Position numbers and translations under genes: made by a program. From a virus: DNA of 34,513 nt. How positions within the stretch are numbered: position 1 is the first letter of the stretch; each line of letters opens with the position of its first letter. Shown here in pieces: positions 21,501-29,759 of this stretch. Below the pieces are notes generated by a model that saw only the letters and a program-made list of their open reading frames with translations, was not told where the DNA came from and did no database searches. The stretch spans positions 1 through 34,513 of IMG/VR virus record IMGVR_UViG_3300010400_000038; one strand, given 5' to 3'.

Positions 21501-24500
21501 GTAGGGCGACTTCGCGCCCCCACCGGAAATCGGATCGACTGGAATCCGCACGGGCGGCGGGGACGGTGGCGGCCCCGGCGGCGGAGGCGTCGCGCCCGGT
21601 TTTGTTCCACCGGTCGGCGTCTTGGCCGGCGGAGTCGATGTGCCTGCTGGCGTTGCCTTCGGTTGTTTCGGTGGCACCGCATCCGCTGGGCGAGTCCCGT
21701 TGAAGACGTGCCGCAGCCAATCCACTTTCTTGGCCGCAATGGCATCACCCTTCGCCTGCTGCGCGAACATCTCCTTCATGTACGGCTTCCATACCGTCAC
21801 ATCACTCGTCGCCTTGATCGCGTTCAGGATGGAATCGAAGTCACGCGCGGCAAATGCCTTCTCGAACAATTTCCGAAATGCTTCCGGCGTGTGAACTTGA
21901 TCGCGGTTCGGTCCACGTTCCAATTCCGTCGGCTCATCCTCGGGATAAATCTCCCGAAACTGCGCGTCGAGTTCATCGAATGCCGCCTCGTCACCGCCGC
22001 GCGCCCGTTCAAACGGATCACCTTTCGTTGCCGTCTGCGAAAGCTCCTCGTCTTCGTTTGTTGACTCTTCGGTCAACTTGGCTTCCGGCTTTGGAAACTG
22101 TTCCTCCAACTTCGCCAGCACGGCTTGCTGCTCGGCCAACTGCTTTTCCAGTTCCGAAAGTTTTGCTTCCTTGGCTTTGATGTCGCGTCCGGTCTGTTCC
22201 CATGTGCGCTTTGCGTCGATGAACTCGCGCATCGCCTTCGTGGTGGGCTTCTTGGCTTTTTGCCGTTCGTCCAGCGCGGCCTGTAAGTCGAGCGTCTTTT
22301 CGTATTCCTTGGGCAATGCCTCGCGGGCGATGTCGAGTGATTCGCGCAAGTCCGTGATCTTATCGTTCAACACCCGCACACCTTCACGCGCGACGTTTTC
22401 CGGCAACGCCGCTTCCAATTCATCCGCCGCGTCGTTCAGGTTCTTGCGCTGGCCCTCATCCATCACCAGTTCAGTGTCCGCCGCCTGCGCGCGCAACTTC
22501 TCTACTGCGGGGCGCTCGCCGTAAATTTTCTTGGCGTCGTCTTTGACCTTATCCAGCCGACCGCGATACGTCATCACGTCCCCGATGCGTGGTGCTTTCG
22601 CGATGCCGCTCTCGCCCGCCGTAGTGCTCAATCGACGCGCGTCCTTCAATACCTGCTCAATGGCGGCTTTGTGATTTCTGACCGTGAACGTCCCGTCGCC
22701 GGGAATGTGGATTTTAATACTACCCTCGGAGGTGGCCCATTGACCTTGCTTCATTCCAGGCTTGAAAGCCTTGTTCCGTGACTGCTCAAGCCATTCGTCA
22801 TGCGTGGGCGCCTTCTTCAACGCCGATTCCAACTTTTCAATCAACTCGGATTTGATCTCTTTCGCTGGTCGCGTGCCTTCAGTCTTTGCCACTTCCGAAA
22901 CCTGTTCCTGCATCTTGGCTTCGGCGTTCGTTGCTTCTACCGTGGGCTGTTTCGGTCGCTTCGTGATCTCGGCGATGGCCTTCGCGCGCTCGCCGGCAAA
23001 ATCGTAGCCCGGTTTGGCGTAAACCGTTTTCTCAGTCGGATACGGCCCGCCTTTGCCTTTCACAAGCACGCCGTTCTTCACCGCTTTATTGAGCGCGGCC
23101 AATTCCCCAGACTTCAATTGCCCGATCTGCGGCACCGTTTCCGCCAGCGCGCGCTCGACAACGGGATGGTGTTTGGAGGCGGACTTTTGAGCTGTTGCAA
23201 AAGTTTCCGGCGTGAATCGATCCTGCCTTGGAATTGGAAGAGGCTCCGTGTTTACTGCGCGGGCATTTGGAAATTGTTTCGTAACCGCACCGTGAATGTC
23301 CTGAGGCTTCGATGGATCGTTTAACTCCGCGAGAAGGTTTCCATCCTTGTCGAACGCCTGAACATTCGTGTGTCCACGTCCCGTTTCACGAATCACTGTC
23401 GCATATTTGATCCCGGACTCCTGTTGAGTTCCGGGCGTTTTTGTCGATTGGCCATCGACTATCGGCGATGCCTTCGGCACTTCCGCCACACCCACTTCAC
23501 CAGCCACAGGAGCAGGCTGCCCAGCCACATCGCCGGTTGGAGCCGGTAATGTTCCAACGGGCGCAGGCGTCTCGGCAGCGGCGAGTGTTGGCGTCTTCGG
23601 CGCATTGGGTTCAATAGGCTGAACGTTTGCCGTTCTTTCCTCCAACACCTTTTCCGCTGGAACAACTTTCGTCTCTCCCCCTGGCACGGCCGCCTTGTGT
23701 GCTTCCGCCGCTTTCGCGATCGCTTCCGCCGTCGGTGGCACCACCTCGTCGAGCACGGGCACGCCGTTCTTCGTCGTCTGCACCACCGTGTTCCCCACCG
23801 GCTCCGGCTTGGTGCTTTGGCTCATCCCCAAAAGCGTGCCGTCGAAGTCCTTGCCTTCAGCGGCAGCCAACACAGCTTCGCGTGTCGTCTTGGCCGGATT
23901 GAATATCGCCAGTCCGTGCTTCGTATCCACGGCACTGAGCGTCGGCGGCACATCGTGCAGTCCGGGAATCAACATCGGCAGCGGCGATCCCGGCGTGATC
24001 AACGTCACCGCCTTCGTGCTTGCCGGGTCTAAAGTCACTTCCAACTGCTTATGGATGGCGTCGAGCTTTTCCGGAACAGGCGCAGCGGTTTTGGTTTCCG
24101 CCACGCCCGTCGTCGGGCTTAACACATCTTCCGTCCGCCCTTTTTCCTTCCCTTGCTTTCCTGAATCATCGCCGCTCACCTCCTTCAACACCTCCGCTGT
24201 CGCAGGTAAATTATTTTCCTCGGCCACTTTCACTTCCGCCGCTTTTGGTGCTTCCGGTGTTCCTTGTGGTTTGGGTGGCGTCAACGCCGTGTAGGCATCA
24301 AGGATTTCCTGAAACTTCGCCGTCGCTTCCGGCGTGTTGCCGGCCACGTCCGGATGAAATTGCTTGGCCAGATCCCGGAACGCGCTCTTGATGTCTGCCG
24401 GCGTCGCGTCCGGGTCCAGTCCGAGAGTCGAAAGATGTTCCTCGCGCGTTGGCCCGCGTGGCGTGGTCAGCGGTGCCGCCTCTCCGCGCAAAGCGTGCGT

Positions 24501-25163
24501 GCCCAGCGCCGCCGTCAATGGCGCGCTCAGTGCCGCGCTCGTCCAGAGTTTCGCCAGCTTCGCCGGGTCGCGTTGGTCTTCCGGCTTTCCATACTCCGCG
24601 CCGAGGGCTTGAGCGGTATCCACCGCGAGATTTTTCCCGGTGTGCAACGCAAACCACGCCGACAACGCGCGCGACAGTCCCGTGCCCTTCAGGATTCCAG
24701 CCACACCAAAGGTTCCGAGCGACAGCGGCGAAGTCAGCCCGGAGAGAAACTCATCTGCGCCCTGACGCAACCCGAGCATCTGTTTCTCCAGCGGTGTGCC
24801 CTCTTGCTGAATGCGCTGCACTTCCGCCACTTTTTCCGGGTCGTTGCCGCCGTAGCCGAAGAACTTGCCGCCCGTCGGCGTCGCTTCCAGAATGGGCTTG
24901 TTCAGAATCGCAGTGGAACCGAGTTGCCGCGTCGTTTCCAAGGCTGGCTTTTCTAACGCGAGCGCCAGGCGATCGGAACCGGCGGGGACGAACTGCGCTT
25001 TCCCGCCGCGGCGTGGCACGTCGGCAAAGACATCTTCCGGCAAGGTTACTTCCGCCCGTGGAACGTCAGAGAAAACGTCTTCCGGGATTGTCACGGCTGC
25101 TCTCGGAACATCCGCAAAGACATCTTCCGGCAGCGTGTTGGTTATTTCCTGAGTCTCGGGCAT
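18564..25163 (-). CDS. Giant polyvalent virion/ejection-type protein with J-domain
   Basis: 2199 residues. Residues 11-55 are three near-identical 15-residue repeats ((L/I)PEDVF(A/S)DVPR). A J-domain follows at about 240-295 with HPD at 270-272 (LAKQFHPD). Long Pro/Glu/Lys linkers run to about residue 900, then a coiled coil (about 945-1025), a Pro-rich hinge (about 1165-1210) and a zincin-like HELAGH at 1268-1273 (HExxxH spacing). The C-terminal region (about 1740-1990, with ARYMITHGPQFIARNVVRD and RLVPFSNARVRGLARATVTM) resembles the LPD38-type region of large polyvalent phage proteins. Such proteins are packaged and ejected into the host. Upstream and downstream genes are virion-type on the same strand, with a 10 bp gap. 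DnaK binding and protease activity are predicted, not shown. Confidence 0.9.
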   Translation of the reverse strand: MPETQEITNTLPEDVFADVPRAAVTIPEDVFSDVPRAEVTLPEDVFADVPRRGGKAQFVPAGSDRLALALEKPALETTRQLGSTAILNKPILEATPTGGKFFGYGGNDPEKVAEVQRIQQEGTPLEKQMLGLRQGADEFLSGLTSPLSLGTFGVAGILKGTGLSRALSAWFALHTGKNLAVDTAQALGAEYGKPEDQRDPAKLAKLWTSAALSAPLTAALGTHALRGEAAPLTTPRGPTREEHLSTLGLDPDATPADIKSAFRDLAKQFHPDVAGNTPEATAKFQEILDAYTALTPPKPQGTPEAPKAAEVKVAEENNLPATAEVLKEVSGDDSGKQGKEKGRTEDVLSPTTGVAETKTAAPVPEKLDAIHKQLEVTLDPASTKAVTLITPGSPLPMLIPGLHDVPPTLSAVDTKHGLAIFNPAKTTREAVLAAAEGKDFDGTLLGMSQSTKPEPVGNTVVQTTKNGVPVLDEVVPPTAEAIAKAAEAHKAAVPGGETKVVPAEKVLEERTANVQPIEPNAPKTPTLAAAETPAPVGTLPAPTGDVAGQPAPVAGEVGVAEVPKASPIVDGQSTKTPGTQQESGIKYATVIRETGRGHTNVQAFDKDGNLLAELNDPSKPQDIHGAVTKQFPNARAVNTEPLPIPRQDRFTPETFATAQKSASKHHPVVERALAETVPQIGQLKSGELAALNKAVKNGVLVKGKGGPYPTEKTVYAKPGYDFAGERAKAIAEITKRPKQPTVEATNAEAKMQEQVSEVAKTEGTRPAKEIKSELIEKLESALKKAPTHDEWLEQSRNKAFKPGMKQGQWATSEGSIKIHIPGDGTFTVRNHKAAIEQVLKDARRLSTTAGESGIAKAPRIGDVMTYRGRLDKVKDDAKKIYGERPAVEKLRAQAADTELVMDEGQRKNLNDAADELEAALPENVAREGVRVLNDKITDLRESLDIAREALPKEYEKTLDLQAALDERQKAKKPTTKAMREFIDAKRTWEQTGRDIKAKEAKLSELEKQLAEQQAVLAKLEEQFPKPEAKLTEESTNEDEELSQTATKGDPFERARGGDEAAFDELDAQFREIYPEDEPTELERGPNRDQVHTPEAFRKLFEKAFAARDFDSILNAIKATSDVTVWKPYMKEMFAQQAKGDAIAAKKVDWLRHVFNGTRPADAVPPKQPKATPAGTSTPPAKTPTGGTKPGATPPPPGPPPSPPPVRIPVDPISGGGAKSPYKIIEDFSAAIGKAIRVRRLKMNTLGTYAPGSTLTTERFAGDLDTAAHELAGHWTDDRYGIGKPWIKPRTRSPYDTELAKFWIHGSVTPTSTLRYRRAEGVAEFIRAYVVNPTMAKAEAPTFAAYFEKTLPPEALKAIQDFGTDVRTWAGEDPLVRAGLNIRMEPPTLTERLWRGLTGRGFGFEINPVDRLRLWFDDPYHYAVKAFHQAQELRGGLPIKPEQNFELLSRLLATHDARMSDQFEHGLVPLRPDQVPNAKGELETKRLIDPVTNEPMTMKWLLGAFDTKDKATMQQEMRDASAFMVAQRTLEKGAQIGRTMNVSGIGAGIMSDKQAAQELLNRVASEPARETRLKEAARRYRLWADQNIQMLVDAGRLSTEQAQDIRDKNEFYVDMHRLSDEFDVQNRAQRGSSIGTMRDVMKRFKGSTLELDNVYSNLLEQTDSIQREAHRNVTLRTFTDSLSQVRSLHGANLIDFDQFGSRAKAEDKNTIRVFKDGKADYWKFDPAIYESLKGLGELGTHAFVDILAIPSRLARYMITHGPQFIARNVVRDTVERSVNSRNASRPWDILQGYSQAELSRYEVFGGGQFGNYIVDAHVWNRELKRVVRQLTKDPTNIILAPLKLKTAWDHLSEMSEKLGRIAEFRRAFERGKKELGYDDYNAALYAAGEARGLLDFAKAGTVMRVINRLVPFSNARVRGLARATVTMKENPAGFAMRWGLFVLLPTLAMMLWNRRDKATWDEYLQQPAYLRDFFWNFKMGPYWVRIPKPHELGVMAGGAERGILRMEGDKRAMEGYGGSSANAALPIGDPVELAGPIRSLLEVKFNRDTFRNRDIIPNWERDLKLELRKGTNNASATGKGIAGVINAAGLEADPRQVDYLLNSYGGIGQIATSIGRSQRGPLDTALKSTGYVVEPPGTAARDVQWVFDWARKNGKTSDPAIETLHKMSRRILNEKDVNERDRLSRELRDRATRLRDLHDK
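24999..25133 (-). repeat. Three 45-bp tandem repeats encoding 15-residue units
   Basis: Residues 11-25, 26-40 and 41-55 of the giant protein each read (L/I)PEDVF(A/S)DVPR plus four to five variable residues. The DNA copies differ at several bases, so it is an old duplication under protein selection. Confidence 0.85.
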
Positions 25164-25173
25164 GGCTCAAGAC

Positions 25174-26853
25174 TCACTTCTTCTTGTCCTGAAGTGTGTA
25201 GCCGTTGGCCTCCAGTGTAGCCTTCAACTTCGCGCGCACAGCGGTCGGGTTTGCCGGTGGCACAAAGACTCCCGCGCTGTTGGTGTAACCCGCGATGGCG
25301 CGTTCCGCTTGTTTCATCAGCGCGTCGGCATCCAGGTGGCTCGCCAGCTTGGGAAGGTTGTTCGGCGCGGTGGCTGCCGTCGCCTCGGCTGTGGGCGCAT
25401 TCGTCGCAGAACCCTTGGCTGTTTCTGGTTTGGTCGCCGGTGCGCTCCCCTTGTTCATCCAGTTCGTCGAAAGTTTCACCCGTTCGTCCCACAACTTTTG
25501 CAACTGCGCGCGCGACGCCAGGGCCGCCTTGGTCGCGCTCGTCTTGTCCGTGTCCGTGGCACTCGTGCTCTGCGCGATCTTCATCTGCGCGCTCAACTCC
25601 TTCTGCACCGCCTCGATCTGTGATTTATTGTTTTCCTGCTGGGCCTTTACTTCCGCCGGCACTCGTTCGTTGATCGCGCTCGCGTTATGAACTTTGCGAA
25701 TCTTTCCCGTCTCCGGATCGGAATCCACCAACGCTTCATACGTCGGTTTGCCGTTCTCATCGTAGAATGTGTGGACGCCGAAATTGCCGCCTTCACTCCC
25801 GGCGGGCGGCAGTCCGTAAGTCGTTTTGCCAGTGGCATCCACCTTTGTTGGCACCAGTTTCGCCGCCTTCGCTTTCTCCGCCGCCTGCATCTCCACGTAC
25901 TTCTGTCCGGTGTGCAGGATGGCCAGTGCCGCCGGGCTGGGTGTGCCGTCCTTGTTCTGCGCGGCCTCACCCAGAGCACGGACCGCCACATGGAATTCGT
26001 CCGGCAATGCCAGGAAGCTGTCGTTGAATCGCTTCGTCAAATCCAACGCCGCCTTCGCCGCCACTGAATTGTTTTCAATCTGCTTCTGGCGCAGCGTGAT
26101 CGATTCGCCGCGTTGCAGGATCTGGCTCTTCTCCGCCAGCGCATTCTGGAACTGCGGATACATCACGCCCTCGGGATTGGCCGCCGTGATTTTGCTCAGC
26201 TCATCGAACGTCGTCGCCTGCATCACTTTGCCGATCGCATCGAGCGCATTCGTCGCGCGCCAGCTCGGGGCCGGCGGCGCCGTCATCCACGTCGGCTTCT
26301 CGTTACCGTCCCAGCGCGATCCCGGCGTCGGCGTAATGTTTCCCGTGCCGTTGCGATCGTAAGCCATGCCCACTTCCTCGTTGGGCACCACCGTCCCCGG
26401 CCGATCCGGCACAAAAACTTCCGGGCCACGTTCCCCCACGATCGCCGGTTCACCCACCGCCGGCCGTCCGCCATCCGCAAATCCCAGAAAGCCGAACGTC
26501 CTCGGCTTGAATTGCTGATCGTAGCCTGGGCTGTACGGCGTCGCGGGCGCGTTGGGTGCCGTCACCGGAGGCGTGCTGATCGGTGGGGCCGTGATCGGCG
26601 CCGCGTTCCACGGCTTCGTCGGATCGGGATGGAGAATGTCAAACTGCCGCCGGTCCTCGATATACTTGTCGCGAAACTGCTGCGCGTCCTGCGCCATCTT
26701 ATCCTTGGTCAGCGCATTTTGTTTCGCGGCCTGGAATGATTGCGCGAACGAGCGGCCAATCTCGGCATTGGCCGGCGCCGCTGCCAGCGCGTAGCTTTGC
26801 GGCGTAAACATCTGCCAGCCGGGGAGCGTCGAATTGCCAAACAGGTCAGACAT
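25174..26853 (-). CDS. Tape-measure-motif virion protein
   Basis: 559 residues from ATG 26853; SD-like AAGG lies about eight bases upstream, inside the end of the HNH gene. At about residues 128-158 is a GGRPAVGEPAIVGERGPEVF, VPDRPGTVVPN block, familiar from the C-terminal end of tail tape-measure proteins. Here it is near the N-terminus, so the protein may be a rearranged tape-measure or an internal core protein. The rest is helical, Ala/Gln/Lys-rich (coiled-coil-like), with Pro-rich insert at about 95-125. Ends in KKK. Situated between 231-residue and 2199-residue virion-type genes. Confidence 0.85.
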   Translation of the reverse strand: MSDLFGNSTLPGWQMFTPQSYALAAAPANAEIGRSFAQSFQAAKQNALTKDKMAQDAQQFRDKYIEDRRQFDILHPDPTKPWNAAPITAPPISTPPVTAPNAPATPYSPGYDQQFKPRTFGFLGFADGGRPAVGEPAIVGERGPEVFVPDRPGTVVPNEEVGMAYDRNGTGNITPTPGSRWDGNEKPTWMTAPPAPSWRATNALDAIGKVMQATTFDELSKITAANPEGVMYPQFQNALAEKSQILQRGESITLRQKQIENNSVAAKAALDLTKRFNDSFLALPDEFHVAVRALGEAAQNKDGTPSPAALAILHTGQKYVEMQAAEKAKAAKLVPTKVDATGKTTYGLPPAGSEGGNFGVHTFYDENGKPTYEALVDSDPETGKIRKVHNASAINERVPAEVKAQQENNKSQIEAVQKELSAQMKIAQSTSATDTDKTSATKAALASRAQLQKLWDERVKLSTNWMNKGSAPATKPETAKGSATNAPTAEATAATAPNNLPKLASHLDADALMKQAERAIAGYTNSAGVFVPPANPTAVRAKLKATLEANGYTLQDKKK

Positions 26854-27247
26854 ATCGATCCTTACCCTTAATCGCTCGTAGATTTCTGCGGTATTCGTTT
26901 CGGCACGTCGGATGCCAATGAGAACGATTACCTTCACGACGGCGCTTTAGATTCTCTGGCGAGTCATACTTATGGCAGTAGCAGCACTTTCTAAATTCGG
27001 CGTTACCACACTCCGAAAAGGCTCGCTGACTGGCATGATATTGCATGTGCGCGGCGTGAGATTGGAACACTTGCAAATTATCCATTCTGTTATCTCGTGT
27101 GTCGTGGTTGATGTGATGCACGACTTCTCCGTCCTCTATCGCTCTTCCTAAAATCTTTTCAGCGATCAGAATGTGTTCATAAACGTGCCCATTCGCGTTG
27201 GCGCGGTGATGTCCGTGGCACAGGGTCAATTTGTATTTTGCGCTCAT
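26846..27247 (-). CDS. HNH endonuclease (homing-type), inserted between virion genes
   Basis: 133 residues. HNH core EVVHHINHDTRDNRMDNLQV (42-61: His44-His45, Asn57) with a further His near 64-67, and a CCYCHKYDS Cys cluster (about 88-96) plus Cys114 that would bind zinc. Homing endonucleases of this HNH_3-like kind act on DNA and spread by double-strand breaks in virion genes. It overlaps its upstream neighbour by ATGA (27244-27247) and the downstream start by 8 bp. Slightly AT-richer than the flanking genes. Confidence 0.88.
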   Translation of the reverse strand: MSAKYKLTLCHGHHRANANGHVYEHILIAEKILGRAIEDGEVVHHINHDTRDNRMDNLQVFQSHAAHMQYHASQRAFSECGNAEFRKCCYCHKYDSPENLKRRREGNRSHWHPTCRNEYRRNLRAIKGKDRYV

Positions 27248-27939
27248 ATCGCGCCTCCCGCGCCACCGGCCGCCGAACCGGCCACACTCGTCGCCAGTCC
27301 GGTGATGCCTTGCCCCAGATCGCTCAATCCGTTGGACAGCTTCGTCCCGAACGAATACTGCGAGTCCAGTTGGTTTTGCATCCAGTCGCGTTGAAACTTT
27401 CCCGTCGTGTTGAACTCGGCCGCCGCCATGCGCTGCGCCGGGGTCACAAACATCGTCGAGACATCGAACCGCGGCGCCACCGTGTTTTCCCGCGCCGTCG
27501 CGATCCAGCGTGTGCCGGCGTCGATGCCTTTGCTGATCAAATCGAGGCTGCTCAATCCCAGATCCCGCGCCACCAGGTTCTTCGCCATGCCGCTCCCGCC
27601 AAATCCACCCGTGAGCGATCGGTAGGCCGCGCTCCGCCCGATGTTGTCCGAAACGTCCTGCGGCAATTCCCCGGAGAGGAACGAATTGATCTTCCCGCCA
27701 ATGCTCGAAACCATCTTGTGATAACCCGGCACCGCCGTTTCCAGCATCGAGTCGAGCTGTTGCTGGTTGAAGGCGTTCACCTGCCCGCCCAGCTTGGAAA
27801 GGTCCGCGAAGTTGGAAATGTTTCCCGCCACGGCTTTCTGTTGCTCGGTCGTGGTGTCAATCGGTTTGAACTTGGGCACCTTCGGTTCCGTCGCGAAGAG
27901 CGAACCGAGAAAGCCAAGTCCTGTAATGTCGCCGGGCAT
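27244..27939 (-). CDS. Internal virion-type protein
   Basis: 231 residues. Opens MPGDITGLGFLGSLFA, then a helical, Gln/Asn-rich centre with NAFNQQQLDSMLETAVPGYH, and a Gly/Ala-rich C-terminus (SVAGSAAGGAGGAI). The GLGFLGSLF opening and Gly-rich tail resemble small internal core/ejection proteins of podovirus-like phages. Stop is in the ATGA overlap with the HNH gene. Start is three bases after the upstream stop. Family not named. Confidence 0.75.
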   Translation of the reverse strand: MPGDITGLGFLGSLFATEPKVPKFKPIDTTTEQQKAVAGNISNFADLSKLGGQVNAFNQQQLDSMLETAVPGYHKMVSSIGGKINSFLSGELPQDVSDNIGRSAAYRSLTGGFGGSGMAKNLVARDLGLSSLDLISKGIDAGTRWIATARENTVAPRFDVSTMFVTPAQRMAAAEFNTTGKFQRDWMQNQLDSQYSFGTKLSNGLSDLGQGITGLATSVAGSAAGGAGGAI

Positions 27940-27942
27940 AAG

Positions 27943-28938
27943 TTAAATAGCGTTTTCGATTTCCCCCGCGCCGAAGCAGGTCGGTTGCACGCGCATCTGC
28001 ATCACCGGGCCATCGCCCAGGTGTGACGACAACTCATCGTTCAGCAACGACACCGCGAATTTCTCGGCCGTGTAACCCTCCGCAAAGTTTCGATTGTCGA
28101 AGTGAACCAGCGCGCGCACCTCCTCTTCCAGCGCATCAAGGTTTCCAATCAGGATGAAATCGTTTTCGTTCGCCACGTTGTAGAAACGCAGCTTCGCCGC
28201 CACGTCCACCGCCGCGCTCTCGCAACTGCCGCTATGGATCTGGCTCAGGCCCGGGAGAAAACTGCGCCGGTAATTCGGCAGCGTTTCACCCGGTTCATAA
28301 TAGGCCAGCGCGCGCACGTTGGCCGCCGTCATGGTGTTGTACTCGTAGAGGCGGATCGCGCCATTCGTCGTCGGCTTGATCACGCGCACCAGCTTGGAGA
28401 AATACTTTGTGCTCAGCGTTTGCGTCGCGTTCGTCGCCGGGATGGAAACTTTCTCGCCATCGATCCACGCCGAGCCGTCGAGCGTGCGAATCCACTGTGC
28501 GTTGTTGTCGTAGCCTTGCAGGTTGATGTACTTCCCGCTGCCCTCGCTCACGTCGGCATAGACTTTGATCTTTCGATCCGTCGCGCCGCCTGTGATGTCA
28601 TCAAACGCGCAGACGTTCCCCCGGTCGACCAGCTTCAACCCGCTGTTCGCATCCTGAATCCCCGGGCCTGATTCCAGGAATTCGTACCACGAGTTGCGCA
28701 CCGTGATCGGCCGCGAACACACCGCCGCCATCTCGATCGTTTCAATCTGGCGCGGCCACGTGATGCAATCGCTGTTCACGCAGATGCGATAATTCTGGTA
28801 GGTGCCCACCCATTTCCCTTTGGGCAGCAAGCGGCGCACGGCGCGGTTGATGTACTTCAGCACTCGCGTGTCCGAGGCGCACAGGTTCGCCGCACTGGCC
28901 ATGCGGTCCCGCGCTTCAGCTACAGTCAGGAGGCTCAT
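27943..28938 (-). CDS. Adaptor/neck-like virion protein
   Basis: 331 residues with MSLLTVAEARDRMASAANLC, RVLKYINRAVRRLLPKGKW, WPRQIETIEMAAVC and an alpha/beta middle. The opening helix with R-x-x-x-x-I-N-x-A-x-x-x-L, the early W motif and the position before tail proteins resemble head-tail adaptor (tail tubular A / gp11-like) proteins of short-tailed phages. C-terminus ends DGPVMQMRVQPTCFGAGE. Its leader carries a TGTTA-N4-TAACA palindrome at 28961-28974. The call rests on general architecture only. Confidence 0.75.
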   Translation of the reverse strand: MSLLTVAEARDRMASAANLCASDTRVLKYINRAVRRLLPKGKWVGTYQNYRICVNSDCITWPRQIETIEMAAVCSRPITVRNSWYEFLESGPGIQDANSGLKLVDRGNVCAFDDITGGATDRKIKVYADVSEGSGKYINLQGYDNNAQWIRTLDGSAWIDGEKVSIPATNATQTLSTKYFSKLVRVIKPTTNGAIRLYEYNTMTAANVRALAYYEPGETLPNYRRSFLPGLSQIHSGSCESAAVDVAAKLRFYNVANENDFILIGNLDALEEEVRALVHFDNRNFAEGYTAEKFAVSLLNDELSSHLGDGPVMQMRVQPTCFGAGEIENAI

Positions 28939-28960
28939 GCAATCACCGATCTCGCGTTAC

Positions 28961-28974
28961 TGTTACACGTAACA
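28961..28974 (-). promoter_or_regulatory. TGTTA-N4-TAACA palindrome upstream of the adaptor-like gene
   Basis: On the minus strand TGTTACGTGTAACA; 6-bp arms. It starts 23 bp ahead of the adaptor-like ATG in one of the few real gaps of this block. The 28939-29002 gap holds nothing else evident. Confidence 0.5.
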
Positions 28975-29002
28975 AATTCCGGCAGCAATGGCGAATGCGT
29001 GC

Positions 29003-29758
29003 TCATGAACGGTATTGCCGGATTGTCCGCCGGATGAAATAAACCGTGTAGTACGGCGGCAAATTGTTGTGCCCCTGGTCGTTGCCCGCTTCTCCCGTGG
29101 GCGCCACCGAAGGCACCGACGCATCGTCGCTCCGAACCTTGGACATGCGGTAATCTGTATTCACATCAGCCACCCGCTCCCGGTAAACATACGTCGAGGA
29201 CGTGGGGTTGATGCCGCTGTTGGACGTTCCTTGATCATCCACAAACATCTGGTGCTTGTGCTTGGGTAGCTCGTTCGTCACCAGCGTATGATTTTCCTCG
29301 CCGCCCGTGTTCGTCACCGCCAATGCCGTGCCGGAGGGAAGATTGCCCACGCCGATCGGCATCCGCGCCGCCATCGCCGTCACGATTTCCCAGAATGGTC
29401 CCGTGTAGATCGTGGCCGTTCCCGCCACGCCGTCATCCAGCGTGTCGATGTCGCCCGGCGCTCCGTCCCACATCAGGATCACGCCCGGCGGCAAGGGGTG
29501 ACGCTGCCGCCACGCGCCGTCGAAGAAATCCCACATGCCGGGATAACTCGGCGAACCATCCACGTTCAGCCGGTGCCACGGTTTGTCGCGGTCGTCGCTC
29601 CCGGGCGTCGTCTCGCCATAATTGAACGTGGAAAAATTCCCCGGCAGACTGCCGCTCGAGTACGCCATGAAAGCGTTGAGCCGTTCCTGCTCGGTCGCGT
29701 AACAGGCGCTCTCGGGCAACGTCCCCGGCACGAAGATGATTTGCGCATTTTCACTCAT
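29003..29758 (-). CDS. Tail-collar domain fibre protein
   Basis: 251 residues from ATG 29758. Collar-type motifs: WEIVTAMAARMPIGVGNLPS (near 130-150), GGEENHTLVTNELPKHKHQM (165-185), and the end HNNLPPYYTVYFIRRTIRQY. These are the classic GGxxxHTLTxxELPxHxH and NLPPYxxxxFIxR signatures of phage tail collar proteins. A WDFFDGAWRQRH part precedes. One base separates it from the previous gene's stop. Confidence 0.92.
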   Translation of the reverse strand: MSENAQIIFVPGTLPESACYATEQERLNAFMAYSSGSLPGNFSTFNYGETTPGSDDRDKPWHRLNVDGSPSYPGMWDFFDGAWRQRHPLPPGVILMWDGAPGDIDTLDDGVAGTATIYTGPFWEIVTAMAARMPIGVGNLPSGTALAVTNTGGEENHTLVTNELPKHKHQMFVDDQGTSNSGINPTSSTYVYRERVADVNTDYRMSKVRSDDASVPSVAPTGEAGNDQGHNNLPPYYTVYFIRRTIRQYRS

Positions 29759-29759
29759 A

